A DNA stretch of 64,000 nucleotides from Bin87 sp965203985 (lineage in GTDB: Bacteria > Chloroflexota > Dehalococcoidia > Lucifugimonadales > UBA3495), in contig CBDBDS010000002.1 of assembly GCA_965203985.1 (NCBI GenBank), positions 124,001 to 188,000 on the forward strand, in the 5' to 3' direction. The translations under genes and the position numbers were made by a program. The notes under the pieces were generated by a model that was not told the origin of the DNA, did not search any database, and was given only the letters and a program-made list of their open reading frames with translations. This document shows, in pieces, positions 57,382 through 64,000 of this stretch; position 1 is the first letter of the stretch, and every line of letters begins with the position of its first letter.

Positions 57382-60099
57382 CTAGACTCCCAGCTGCGCG
57401 ATTATGTCCTCGATGCGTTGACGCTCCTCGGTGAGCGATTGCAGGCGTTGGCGTTCATTCTCAACGACCTCCGCGCGGGCCCTGGAAACGAAGTTGGGAT
57501 TTGCCAGCAGCTGCTCTTTGCGTGTTTCGTCCTGGCGCTTGGACTCCAACTCCCGATGCAAGCGGTCGGATTCTGCCTGCAGATCCACTCCCTCGAGGGG
57601 TAGACGCACGACCAACGGATTGACCACCAGGCTCACACCTGACATTGCCTCCGCGTCTCCTGCGTCCAACACCCGCAACGGTTCCACTCGAGCCAAGGCG
57701 CAGATCACCTCCTGCTCCTCCTCTACGACGGCTCTCATTCCGTTGGTTTCAATTGCGGCCTCCAATTTTTGGGCCGCGGGAATGCGCAACTGAGCGCGCA
57801 TGTTGCGCACCGCGCGCACGGTCTGCATCACGATGTCCACGTCCGCCTCGGCGTCCGGGGCCGAGCGCGGCGCGTCGACCTGGGGATACGGGCACACCAT
57901 GATGGACTCGGGAAGGCCGGCCTCCGGCGACGGAACGCGCGCCGTGAGGTTCTGCCAGATCTCCTCGGTGACGAAGGGCATGAAAGGGTGCAGCAGACGA
58001 AGCAAACGCTCCAGCACGTGAACCAGCGTTGTCGCCGCCGCAGTCGCCTGTGTCGAATCCGCAACCCGGAGCCGGACCTTGGCCATCTCGATATACCAGT
58101 CGCAGAAATCGTTCCACGCGAAATCGTAGATTTTCTGCTGGGCATCGCCGAGTTCGAACGCCGCCAGGGCCTGGTTCACTGCGGTGGTGAGATCATCCAG
58201 TCGGCTGACAATCCAGCGGTCCTCGCGGTGCGCGGAAGCGGGGAGATGGTACCAGTCACCCAGTTGATTTTCTCCCGAAGCCGACCTGGACTCGATCACG
58301 TTGATCACGTAACGCGCCGCGTTCCAGATCTTGTTGGCGAAGTTGCGGGCCGACTCCAGCTTTTCATCGCCCAGACGCAGGTTGTTCCCAGGGGCGGTGC
58401 CGGTGGTCAGGGCGAAACGCAGCGCGTCGGTGCCGTACTGTTCCAGCAGGTCCAGCGGGTCCAGGGTGTTGCCGCGGGTCTTGCTCATCTTCTGGCCCTC
58501 GGCGTCAAGGACCATGCCGTGCAGGTACACCGAGCGGAACGGCACGTCGCCCGTGTTTTCGATGCCCAGCATGATCATACGGGCGACCCAGAAGAACAGG
58601 ATGTCGTAGCCCGTTTCCAGCACGGAGTTGGGATAGAAGTATTCGAGGTCAGTTGAGCCGGCATTCGGCCATCCCAACGTCGAATGAGGCCACAGGCCGC
58701 TGCTGAACCAGGTATCCAGCACGTCGCTTTCCTGTTCGATGTCCGTGCTGCCGCACTTGGGACACGCCGCCGGATCGTCGACGTGGGCGGAGAGACCGCC
58801 GCACGCGGCACAGTACCAGACCGGGATGCGGTGACCCCACCACAGTTGCCGGCTGATGCACCAGTCCCGGATGTTCTCCAGCCAGTTCAGATACACGCGG
58901 GAGAACCGGTCCGGCACGATTTCGATGTCCCGATTGACCACGGCCGCGTAGGCGTTGCCGGCGATGGTGCCCGGTTGGTCGTGCTTGCCCACGTTCAGGA
59001 ACCACTGCATGCTGATGAGGGGTTCAACCACCTCGTTGCAACGCTGGCAGTGGCCCACCGAATGGTGGTAATCCTCCACACCTTCCAGCGCCCCGATGTC
59101 CTCCAACTCGGCTACCACGGCCGCGCGGGCGGCGAAGCGCTCCATGCCGGCGTACTTGGCCCCGGCCTCGTCGGTCATGCAGCCGTCGAAACCAATGACG
59201 GTGACAATGGGCAGGCTATGTCGTTCCCCGATTTCGAAGTCCACGATGTCGTGGCCGGGGGTAACTTTCAGAGCGCCGGTTCCGAACTCCATCTCGATTG
59301 CGGTGTCGCCGACCACCGGGATCTGGCGACCCACGATGGGGAGGGTGACCATGCCGCCGATCTTGTCGGTGTAACGCTCGTCATCCGGGTGAACGGCGAT
59401 GCCGGTGTCGCCGAGCATCGACTCCGGTCGCGTGGTGGCCACGGTGACCCCGTCAGCGGGATTGTCAGCGGACGGGTAGCGAATGCGATAAAGCTTGCCG
59501 TCCTGCTCCTCGTAATCGACTTCGAGATCGGACAGGGCGGTGGCGCAGCGCGGGCACCAGTTGATGATGCGCTCGTGGCGATAGATCAAACCCTTGTTGA
59601 ACAGGTTGACAAAGGTGGTGCGCACCGCGTGGACGGGACCGGCATCCAGCGTGAACCGCAGACGGGACCAGTCGCAGGAGGCTCCCAGCCGGCGGTGCTG
59701 CTCGTCAATGGTGTTCCCGTAGAGTCGAACCCATTCCCAGACGCGTTCCTCGAACTTCTCGCGGCCCAGATCGTGCCGGTTGGTGCCCTCGGCGGCCAGG
59801 GCACGCTCCACCACCCATTGGGTGGCGATGCCGGCGTGGTCCTTGCCGGGCAGCCAGAGGGTCGGGTCACCGCACATCCGGTGCCAGCGGGCCAGGGCAT
59901 CCTGGAGGCTGGCGGTGAGGGCATGGCCGAGGTGCAATTCCCCCGTGACGTTGGGCGGGGGCATTACCACGCAGAAAGGTTGGCGGTCGGGATCAATGCG
60001 CGGTACGAAGTATCCAGCGTCCCACCAGGTCTGATAAATGCGCTGTTCGACAGAGGCAGCGTCGTAGGCGCGGGGCATGGCGGAAGCAGAGGCAGTCAT
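57382..60099 (-). CDS. valS: Valyl-tRNA synthetase
   Basis: 905 residues from ATG 60099 (GGAAGG upstream). Class I motifs: PPPNVTGELHLGHAL (HIGH variant) and KMSKTRGN (KMSKS variant). Editing domain with VATTRPESMLGDTG, zinc-finger-like CPRC/CNEV and CAAC/CPKC pairs, and a C-terminal coiled-coil tail (EGVDLQAESDRLHRELESKRQDETRKEQLL ... QRIEDIIAQLGV) typical of ValRS. Charges tRNA-Val. No T-box leader recognised upstream; instead a short frame ends across its start codon. Confidence 0.97.
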   Translation of the reverse strand: MTASASAMPRAYDAASVEQRIYQTWWDAGYFVPRIDPDRQPFCVVMPPPNVTGELHLGHALTASLQDALARWHRMCGDPTLWLPGKDHAGIATQWVVERALAAEGTNRHDLGREKFEERVWEWVRLYGNTIDEQHRRLGASCDWSRLRFTLDAGPVHAVRTTFVNLFNKGLIYRHERIINWCPRCATALSDLEVDYEEQDGKLYRIRYPSADNPADGVTVATTRPESMLGDTGIAVHPDDERYTDKIGGMVTLPIVGRQIPVVGDTAIEMEFGTGALKVTPGHDIVDFEIGERHSLPIVTVIGFDGCMTDEAGAKYAGMERFAARAAVVAELEDIGALEGVEDYHHSVGHCQRCNEVVEPLISMQWFLNVGKHDQPGTIAGNAYAAVVNRDIEIVPDRFSRVYLNWLENIRDWCISRQLWWGHRIPVWYCAACGGLSAHVDDPAACPKCGSTDIEQESDVLDTWFSSGLWPHSTLGWPNAGSTDLEYFYPNSVLETGYDILFFWVARMIMLGIENTGDVPFRSVYLHGMVLDAEGQKMSKTRGNTLDPLDLLEQYGTDALRFALTTGTAPGNNLRLGDEKLESARNFANKIWNAARYVINVIESRSASGENQLGDWYHLPASAHREDRWIVSRLDDLTTAVNQALAAFELGDAQQKIYDFAWNDFCDWYIEMAKVRLRVADSTQATAAATTLVHVLERLLRLLHPFMPFVTEEIWQNLTARVPSPEAGLPESIMVCPYPQVDAPRSAPDAEADVDIVMQTVRAVRNMRAQLRIPAAQKLEAAIETNGMRAVVEEEQEVICALARVEPLRVLDAGDAEAMSGVSLVVNPLVVRLPLEGVDLQAESDRLHRELESKRQDETRKEQLLANPNFVSRARAEVVENERQRLQSLTEERQRIEDIIAQLGV

Positions 60100-60320
60100 C
60101 GTACCTTCCCATAGATCAGCGCCAGCGAGATGGCTTGTGCAACCTCATCCGGCGACGTGTCGACCGTTGGCAATCTTCCAAAAAATGGTAGCACCGGGTA
60201 ATCGGAATTGTCCACACGGAGACCCGCTCGAGACAACCCTTGAACGCTGACGACCTGCCCGGAAAACCCGGAACTCAGAGAGCGGTTGCATTCCTCAACT
60301 CGTCCGTTGGCTGTACTTTG
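60096..60320 (-). CDS. Possible gene fragment or small frame coupled to valS
   Basis: An open frame of 74 codons without an ATG ends in TGA overlapping the valS ATG (ATGA). It reads VQGLSRAGLRVDNSDYPVLPFFGRLPTVDTSPDEVAQAISLALIYGKVR at its end (shown here in parts: VDNSDYPVLPFFG, VDTSPDEVAQAISLALIYG), which looks like the C-terminal strand and helix of a P-loop kinase-type protein. Start candidates are TTG 60236 and GTG 60215, both with poor ribosome sites. Either a truncated gene or a leader peptide. Confidence 0.35.
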   Translation of the reverse strand, partial: QSTANGRVEECNRSLSSGFSGQVVSVQGLSRAGLRVDNSDYPVLPFFGRLPTVDTSPDEVAQAISLALIYGKVR

Positions 60321-60327
60321 CTATACT
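60319..60327 (+). promoter_or_regulatory. Extended -10 promoter of the 2TM gene
   Basis: TGCTATACT, 32 bases upstream of the ATG at 60359. -35 weak. Confidence 0.5.
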
Positions 60328-60358
60328 GACTGATTAGCCGTCGGGCAGGAGGTGAGCC

Positions 60359-60871
60359 ATGGCGACGATGACAGAGCAAACTCGTACCGCCGTTTGGGGA
60401 ACGCTTTGCGACTTGGAGTGGAACAAACGGTACTACGCAGCCATGGCGGACAAGTACAAGCGCACTCATTTGTCAGTCCGATTCGCGATTTTATCCGGGA
60501 TCGTCGCTGAAGGCTTCATCCTGTACTTCGTGCGTGAGTACGAGTGGCTTTTTCTAGCCGGGCTGGCTTTAGGTTTGCTTTTGGCGTTGGGCACCATTTG
60601 GGATGCGCTGTCTGACTACGCGCAAAATGCGGCCAATTTGCAGAACGCTGAGTTCACGTGCGATTCATTGCTTCAGGAAGTTGAAGAATTGTGGCGGGCG
60701 ATAGAAACGGGGCGAATAGAATTAGATGATGCGGAGGCCGCCTTGCAATCGATCAAACGGAGGTGGGCGGCATCAACCGAACGCGCCAGGGTAAGGACAG
60801 ACCAGCGGATTAACAACAAAGCGTATGATGACGCCAACGAGGATATACGAAATCGGTATGCGGTTCAGTGA
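60359..60871 (+). CDS. Two-TM protein, SLATT-like
   Basis: 170 residues from ATG 60359 (GGAGGTGAGCC upstream). After an N-terminal amphipathic stretch (LCDLEWNKRYYAAMADKYKRTHLSVRF) come two close transmembrane helices (about 39-56 and 62-80), then a long helical cytoplasmic tail (EFTCDSLLQEVEELWRAIETGRIELDDAEAALQSIKRRWAAS). The layout resembles SLATT-type 2TM effectors of nucleotide-signalling defence systems, but family membership could not be proven. A proline-rich small protein gene overlaps its 3' end. Confidence 0.65.
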   Translation: MATMTEQTRTAVWGTLCDLEWNKRYYAAMADKYKRTHLSVRFAILSGIVAEGFILYFVREYEWLFLAGLALGLLLALGTIWDALSDYAQNAANLQNAEFTCDSLLQEVEELWRAIETGRIELDDAEAALQSIKRRWAASTERARVRTDQRINNKAYDDANEDIRNRYAVQ

Positions 60872-61034
60872 TTCGGGCCCGAGGCAGGTGCCAGGGCCGG
60901 AACGACCACCGAGGCCGCAACCGCCTCCACCGCAACCAACGCCCCCCTCGCGAGAGAGCGAACCGCATCGGCTTCCTACGAACCCTCCCAGACCTGCCAG
61001 ACAGTACTTCCGGTGGTCAATATCTACTGAATAG
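60858..61034 (+). CDS. Small proline-rich protein
   Basis: 58 residues from ATG 60858, overlapping the 2TM gene by 14 bases in another frame. MRFSDSGPRQVPGPERPPRPQPPPP... about one third Pro, ending PARQYFRWSISTE. No signal or membrane segment. The overlap and tight pairing suggest it works with the 2TM protein, perhaps as a flexible partner. Function unknown. Confidence 0.55.
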   Translation: MRFSDSGPRQVPGPERPPRPQPPPPQPTPPSRESEPHRLPTNPPRPARQYFRWSISTE

Positions 61035-61239
61035 CGGCCTTGACGAGAGAGCCCCTGATGTTAGGAATCACTTCCCGCTTGCGGTCTTGTTTCACGGGCG
61101 GCCGCGCCTCACTATCAGCCGGGCTCGGCAGCCGGGATCGTGCGGACGACGGAACCCGTCACGACGGCCCCGGCCGCGGGGCGTTCCCAAATGGCGGACC
61201 GGCGCAAGTGATGCGCGCGCCCGTCCGTGGGAAGAGATA
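61035..61239. other. Intergenic, nothing recognised
   Basis: About 200 GC-rich bases between the proline-rich gene and the convergent permease gene. No terminator with a T-run and no coding frame with family resemblance were found. Confidence 0.4.
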
Positions 61240-62124
61240 TCAGCCCGCCCGCCGCAGCCTCGGGTCGAGGTAGTCGCGGAGCCAGTCGCCGAAGAAGTTG
61301 AACGCCATCACCACTACGGTGATCACCAGGCCAGGGAACAGCGCGATCCACCACGCCTGGGTCAGGAACTCTCGACCTTCCGCCACCAGGATGCCCCATG
61401 CCGGATCGCCGGGGGCGAGGCCCAATCCCAGGAAGCTGAGCGATGCTTCCAGCAGGATGACCTGGCCTATGCTGACGCTGGTCAGCACCATGAGGGTATT
61501 GATGACGTTGGGGAACAGGTGACGCCACACGATCATTCCGGGCGATACGCCGTAAATCTGCGCCAGGACCACAAAGTCACGGTCGCGTATGGCGAGAACT
61601 TCGCCGCGAATCATGCGGGCGAATCGAGCCCATTGGGTGGCCGCAATTGCGATCATCACGTTCCACACACCGGTGCCCAGGTAGGTGACGATCAACAGCG
61701 CCACCAGGATTGATGGGAACCCCAGAACCGCGTCGGTGATGCGCATCAGCACGGAGTCGGCCCACCGGCCCGAGTAGCCGGACACCAGCCCGACGATGGT
61801 GCCGGCGAGTATGGCCACGACCATTGACGGGGCAGTCACCTGGAGCATAGTCCGGGCGCCGTATATCAAACGGCTGAGCATGTCCTTGCCCAGTCGGTCG
61901 GTGCCCAGGATATGCTCGGAACTGGAGAAGGGCGGCTGCAGCTTGTTGCGCACGTCGTTGGCGCGCGGGTCGTGGGGCGCAACCAGGTTGGCAAACGCGG
62001 CGCAGAAGACGATGACGAGCAGGATTACGATGGGAACCCAGGGCAACCGCGCGTCCTTGACACGCTGTGCCAGGGACACGGGAGCGCGTTCTTCAAGAAC
62101 CAGTGCTGGAGTTTCTGCGGCCAA
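61240..62124 (-). CDS. Peptide-type ABC transporter permease (DppC/OppC family)
   Basis: 294 residues from TTG 62124, supported by GGGAGG 5 bases upstream. N-terminal helix (WVPIVILLVIVFCAAFANLV), then HILGTDRLGKDMLSRLIYGARTML and the inner-membrane EAA-type loop (FARMIRGEVLAIRDRDFVVLAQIYGVSPGMIVWRHLFPNV). Five or six helices. Forms the channel with the permease encoded 22 bases upstream, importing peptides, nickel chelates or similar solutes. ATPase genes are not in the window. Confidence 0.93.
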   Translation of the reverse strand: MAAETPALVLEERAPVSLAQRVKDARLPWVPIVILLVIVFCAAFANLVAPHDPRANDVRNKLQPPFSSSEHILGTDRLGKDMLSRLIYGARTMLQVTAPSMVVAILAGTIVGLVSGYSGRWADSVLMRITDAVLGFPSILVALLIVTYLGTGVWNVMIAIAATQWARFARMIRGEVLAIRDRDFVVLAQIYGVSPGMIVWRHLFPNVINTLMVLTSVSIGQVILLEASLSFLGLGLAPGDPAWGILVAEGREFLTQAWWIALFPGLVITVVVMAFNFFGDWLRDYLDPRLRRAG

Positions 62125-62146
62125 GGTTCCCTCCCGATGGGAATCG

Positions 62147-63112
62147 CTAGTTCATCCGAACCCGAGGGTCGGCGTAACCGTAGAGAATGTCGACGATCAG
62201 GGCGGTCAGGATGTAGGCCGCGCCGGAGACCATTATCGCGCCCTCGACCTGGGGGAAGTTGTTGGAGAGCACGCCTTCCAGGAGCATCAGCCCCACGCCG
62301 GGCCATGCAAACACCACTTCAACGACCACCGACCCGTTGAGCAGGCCAGCCAGGCTGATGCCGCCGAACGTGATTACCGGTATCAGCGCATTACGCGCCG
62401 CGTGCTTCCAGATGACCACCCGGTCGCTCATGCCCTTGACCTGGGCAAACTTGACGTAGTCGCTGTCCAGCACTTCCAGCATCGCAGACCGGGCTAGGCG
62501 CATGATGGCAGCGATGATTGCCAGAGCCAGCACAAACGCCGGCAATATCAAATGCGCCAGCATATCGGGGATCTGCGACCATGATGGGAACCATCCGGTC
62601 ACGTCCCCTCTCCCGAATGCGGGTAACCAGCCCCAATAACCGGCAAACACGATTATCAGCATGATCGCCACCCAGAACTGGGGCGCAGCCATGCCGAAAA
62701 TGGCGAATGCCTTGCATATCTTATCCAGTACCGTGTCCCGCTTCACCGCGGAAATGATGCCCAGCGGCACACCGATTCCTATGGCGAGTACGGTTCCGGC
62801 GATGGCCAAATGCACGGTGGCCGGGATCCTCTCCAGAAGAATTTCCTGCACCGGTCGCCGGGCCGTGAAAGACTGGCCGAAGTCCAGGCGGACCGCCTTG
62901 ATCAGGAAGTTCCAATATTGGACGATGAAAGGCTTGTCCAGGCCGTAAGCGGCCTTCTGGGCTTCGTACACCGACTCATCGTGCTCGGCGGAGATGGGAA
63001 GCAGGAACCGAGCGGGGTCCCCGGTCAGGTGCACGCTGCCGAATACGACAAAGCTGAGGGCGATCAGCGTGACCAACCCCTCGCCGATGCGTCGCGCGAT
63101 GTATGCGGTCAT
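62147..63112 (-). CDS. Peptide-type ABC transporter permease (DppB/OppB family)
   Basis: 321 residues from ATG 63112. Starts TAYIARRIGEGLVTLIALSFVVFGSVHLTGDPA, the usual DppB opening, and ends with the conserved VEVVFAWPGVGLMLLEGVLSNNFPQVEGAIMV and DILYGYADPRVRM. EAA-type loop at SAMLEVLDSDYVKFAQVKGMSDRVVIWKHAARNALIPV. Partner of the DppC-type permease. Confidence 0.94.
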   Translation of the reverse strand: MTAYIARRIGEGLVTLIALSFVVFGSVHLTGDPARFLLPISAEHDESVYEAQKAAYGLDKPFIVQYWNFLIKAVRLDFGQSFTARRPVQEILLERIPATVHLAIAGTVLAIGIGVPLGIISAVKRDTVLDKICKAFAIFGMAAPQFWVAIMLIIVFAGYWGWLPAFGRGDVTGWFPSWSQIPDMLAHLILPAFVLALAIIAAIMRLARSAMLEVLDSDYVKFAQVKGMSDRVVIWKHAARNALIPVITFGGISLAGLLNGSVVVEVVFAWPGVGLMLLEGVLSNNFPQVEGAIMVSGAAYILTALIVDILYGYADPRVRMN

Positions 63113-63144
63113 ATGATTAGCCTAAAAACGATGCGCTAAATTTG

Positions 63145-63186
63145 AGCGGCCGACGCCCTTCCGTATTTTGGACGACGCCGGCCGCT
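63145..63186 (-). terminator. Hairpin between the binding-protein and permease genes
   Basis: 8-bp arms AGCGGCCG / CGGCCGCT (63145-63152 with 63179-63186) about 20 bases after the binding-protein stop, followed on the minus strand by CAAATTT. It may attenuate transcription so that more binding protein than permease is made. Confidence 0.5.
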
Positions 63187-63205
63187 GGTGTCCACTAACC
63201 GCCGC

Positions 63206-64000
63206 TTACTTCAGTTTCAGCGTCCAGATGGCGGTCACGTAAGGCACGAGGCTCCAGGGTTCGTAGGAGGCCACGTCGGCTCCCAATCCCCACGGAACGT
63301 TGGTGTTGAAACCGTCGCCCCAGTAGGCCTGGTCCTGAAGGTAGTCGTACATCTCGTTGTACGACGCGTGGCGGGTCTCCGCGTTCAGGTCGGCCAGGCC
63401 CTTTTGCACTACCGGAGTGGTGGTGTTGGCCCAAGGCTCGTTCTCCCAGTTGTCAACGGCGCGCCATGCAATGTCCGGATTCAGGTAACCACCCTGAGTG
63501 ATGGAGGTCCCGTCGTAACGCCCCTCGTTGGTGCGTACCAGGACGTCGCCGGGATACTCGCGGTTATTCCACTTCTGGCGCGTGGCGGCCGCGTCACCGA
63601 CCGACACCTCAACGTCCCAGCCGAGACCCTCGGTCCAGAAGTCCTTGTAGAGCTGGGCCAGGTCGGGCAGCAGCGGCAGGTCGCCGGCTTCCCAGGTGTA
63701 GATGGTGAAGGAGATCTGCTCGCCATTGGCGTCGGTGCCGTCGCCGCCGTCCGCGCCACCGTACCCGATGGACTGGAGCAGACGCTTGGCTTCGTCAACA
63801 TCATAGGAGCGCGGGCGCAGGTTCTCGCCCCAGCCCAGGGAGTTGGGGGTCACGTGGGACCAGCTGTCGGCGTTCACTGACTCGGGGGAGTAGAGACCGT
63901 TGACGATGGCGTCCTTGTCGATGGCGTGCTCGGCAGCTTGCCGGGCCTCGACCGGGAAGCACCACAGTTCTTCGACCCAGCAGTCCACGTACACCACCCA
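63206..64000 (-). CDS. Extracellular solute-binding protein, family 5 (partial, 5' end missing)
   Basis: At least 263 C-terminal residues; the frame stays open to the right edge. VEARQAAEHAIDKDAIVNGLYSPESVNADSWSHVTPNSLGW and YDVDEAKRLLQSIGY are the late segments typical of DppA/OppA-type binding proteins. The C-terminus WSLVPYVTAIWTLKLK closes the fold. First gene of the transporter operon; the two permeases follow. Confidence 0.88.
   Translation of the reverse strand, partial: WVVYVDCWVEELWCFPVEARQAAEHAIDKDAIVNGLYSPESVNADSWSHVTPNSLGWGENLRPRSYDVDEAKRLLQSIGYGGADGGDGTDANGEQISFTIYTWEAGDLPLLPDLAQLYKDFWTEGLGWDVEVSVGDAAATRQKWNNREYPGDVLVRTNEGRYDGTSITQGGYLNPDIAWRAVDNWENEPWANTTTPVVQKGLADLNAETRHASYNEMYDYLQDQAYWGDGFNTNVPWGLGADVASYEPWSLVPYVTAIWTLKLK

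Noticed and set aside
58684..60114. Plus-strand open frame of over 470 codons opposite valS
   Set aside because: Shadow of valS, which has full HIGH and KMSKS motifs.
60180..60205. GGTGCTACC followed by TTTTTT upstream of valS, resembling part of a T-box
   Set aside because: The T-box bulge sequence does not match, no specifier stem or terminator/antiterminator pair could be built, and the region reads as a protein-like frame.

Overview
The window is high-GC, gene-dense bacterial DNA. The gene content points to Chloroflexota, probably the SAR202/Dehalococcoidia side. The pointers are two F420-type luciferase-like oxidoreductases, lipoproteins with long Pro/Thr linkers, an R3H-type AAA ATPase, a CocE/NonD hydrolase beside a Rieske oxygenase, and several cytochromes P450. 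This placement is inference: no rRNA or tRNA gene was seen.

Layout. 1-2158 is the open end of a flippase-like membrane protein fused to a phosphodiesterase domain. 2866-8075 is an imelysin / di-heme oxidoreductase / imelysin set with a convergent HTTM gene. 8490-15728 holds WD40 and CobW genes, a lipoprotein, and an SDR-DUF917-HyuA set. 16445-17785 is a small inverted-repeat element next to a complete IS4-type insertion sequence with target duplication, ending just upstream of a radical SAM gene that carries a perfect 153-bp internal duplication. 19570-20236 is a RelE/Phd-type pair. 20233-25295 is a five-gene minus-strand operon (CocE hydrolase, a chimeric gene, Uma2, Rieske alpha and beta). 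25917-28529 is hicB-hicA-mutL. 28585-32872 holds a HAD protein, an ArsC-like gene with in-frame TGA, rpmB, rpe, argH and a TIM-barrel gene. 33087-37849 is a pterin dehydratase, then a MntA/HepT-DUF4365-DUF4268 block, an F420 enzyme and a MmcB-like nuclease, followed by a truncated hydrolase and an IS630 relic. 38726-44505 holds tmk, the R3H ATPase, pdxT, pdxS, rnc and a DsbA-like gene with in-frame TGA. 44831-51362 holds four P450s and a ferredoxin. 51438-60099 holds an F420 enzyme, rmuC, Uma2, aroC, aroE, a lipoprotein and valS. 60359-61034 is a 2TM plus proline-rich pair, and 61240-64000 is a peptide-type ABC importer, open at the right edge.

Most notable result: two genes that simple ORF calling would start too late (29071-29433 and 43873-44505) continue upstream through a single TGA to an ATG with a clear Shine-Dalgarno. 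In both, the TGA sits exactly where the family has its redox-active cysteine, and both are followed by a foldable hairpin in the right place for a bacterial SECIS. They are best read as selenoproteins. The second notable result is a chimeric gene (22891-23505) that joins an Uma2 leader segment to the C-terminal domain of the neighbouring hydrolase. It differs from its source almost only at wobble positions. Other points are an argH whose start codon lies inside a dispersed palindromic repeat, a RelE-like toxin whose first strand lies upstream of any ATG, and a recurrent extended -10 promoter motif.
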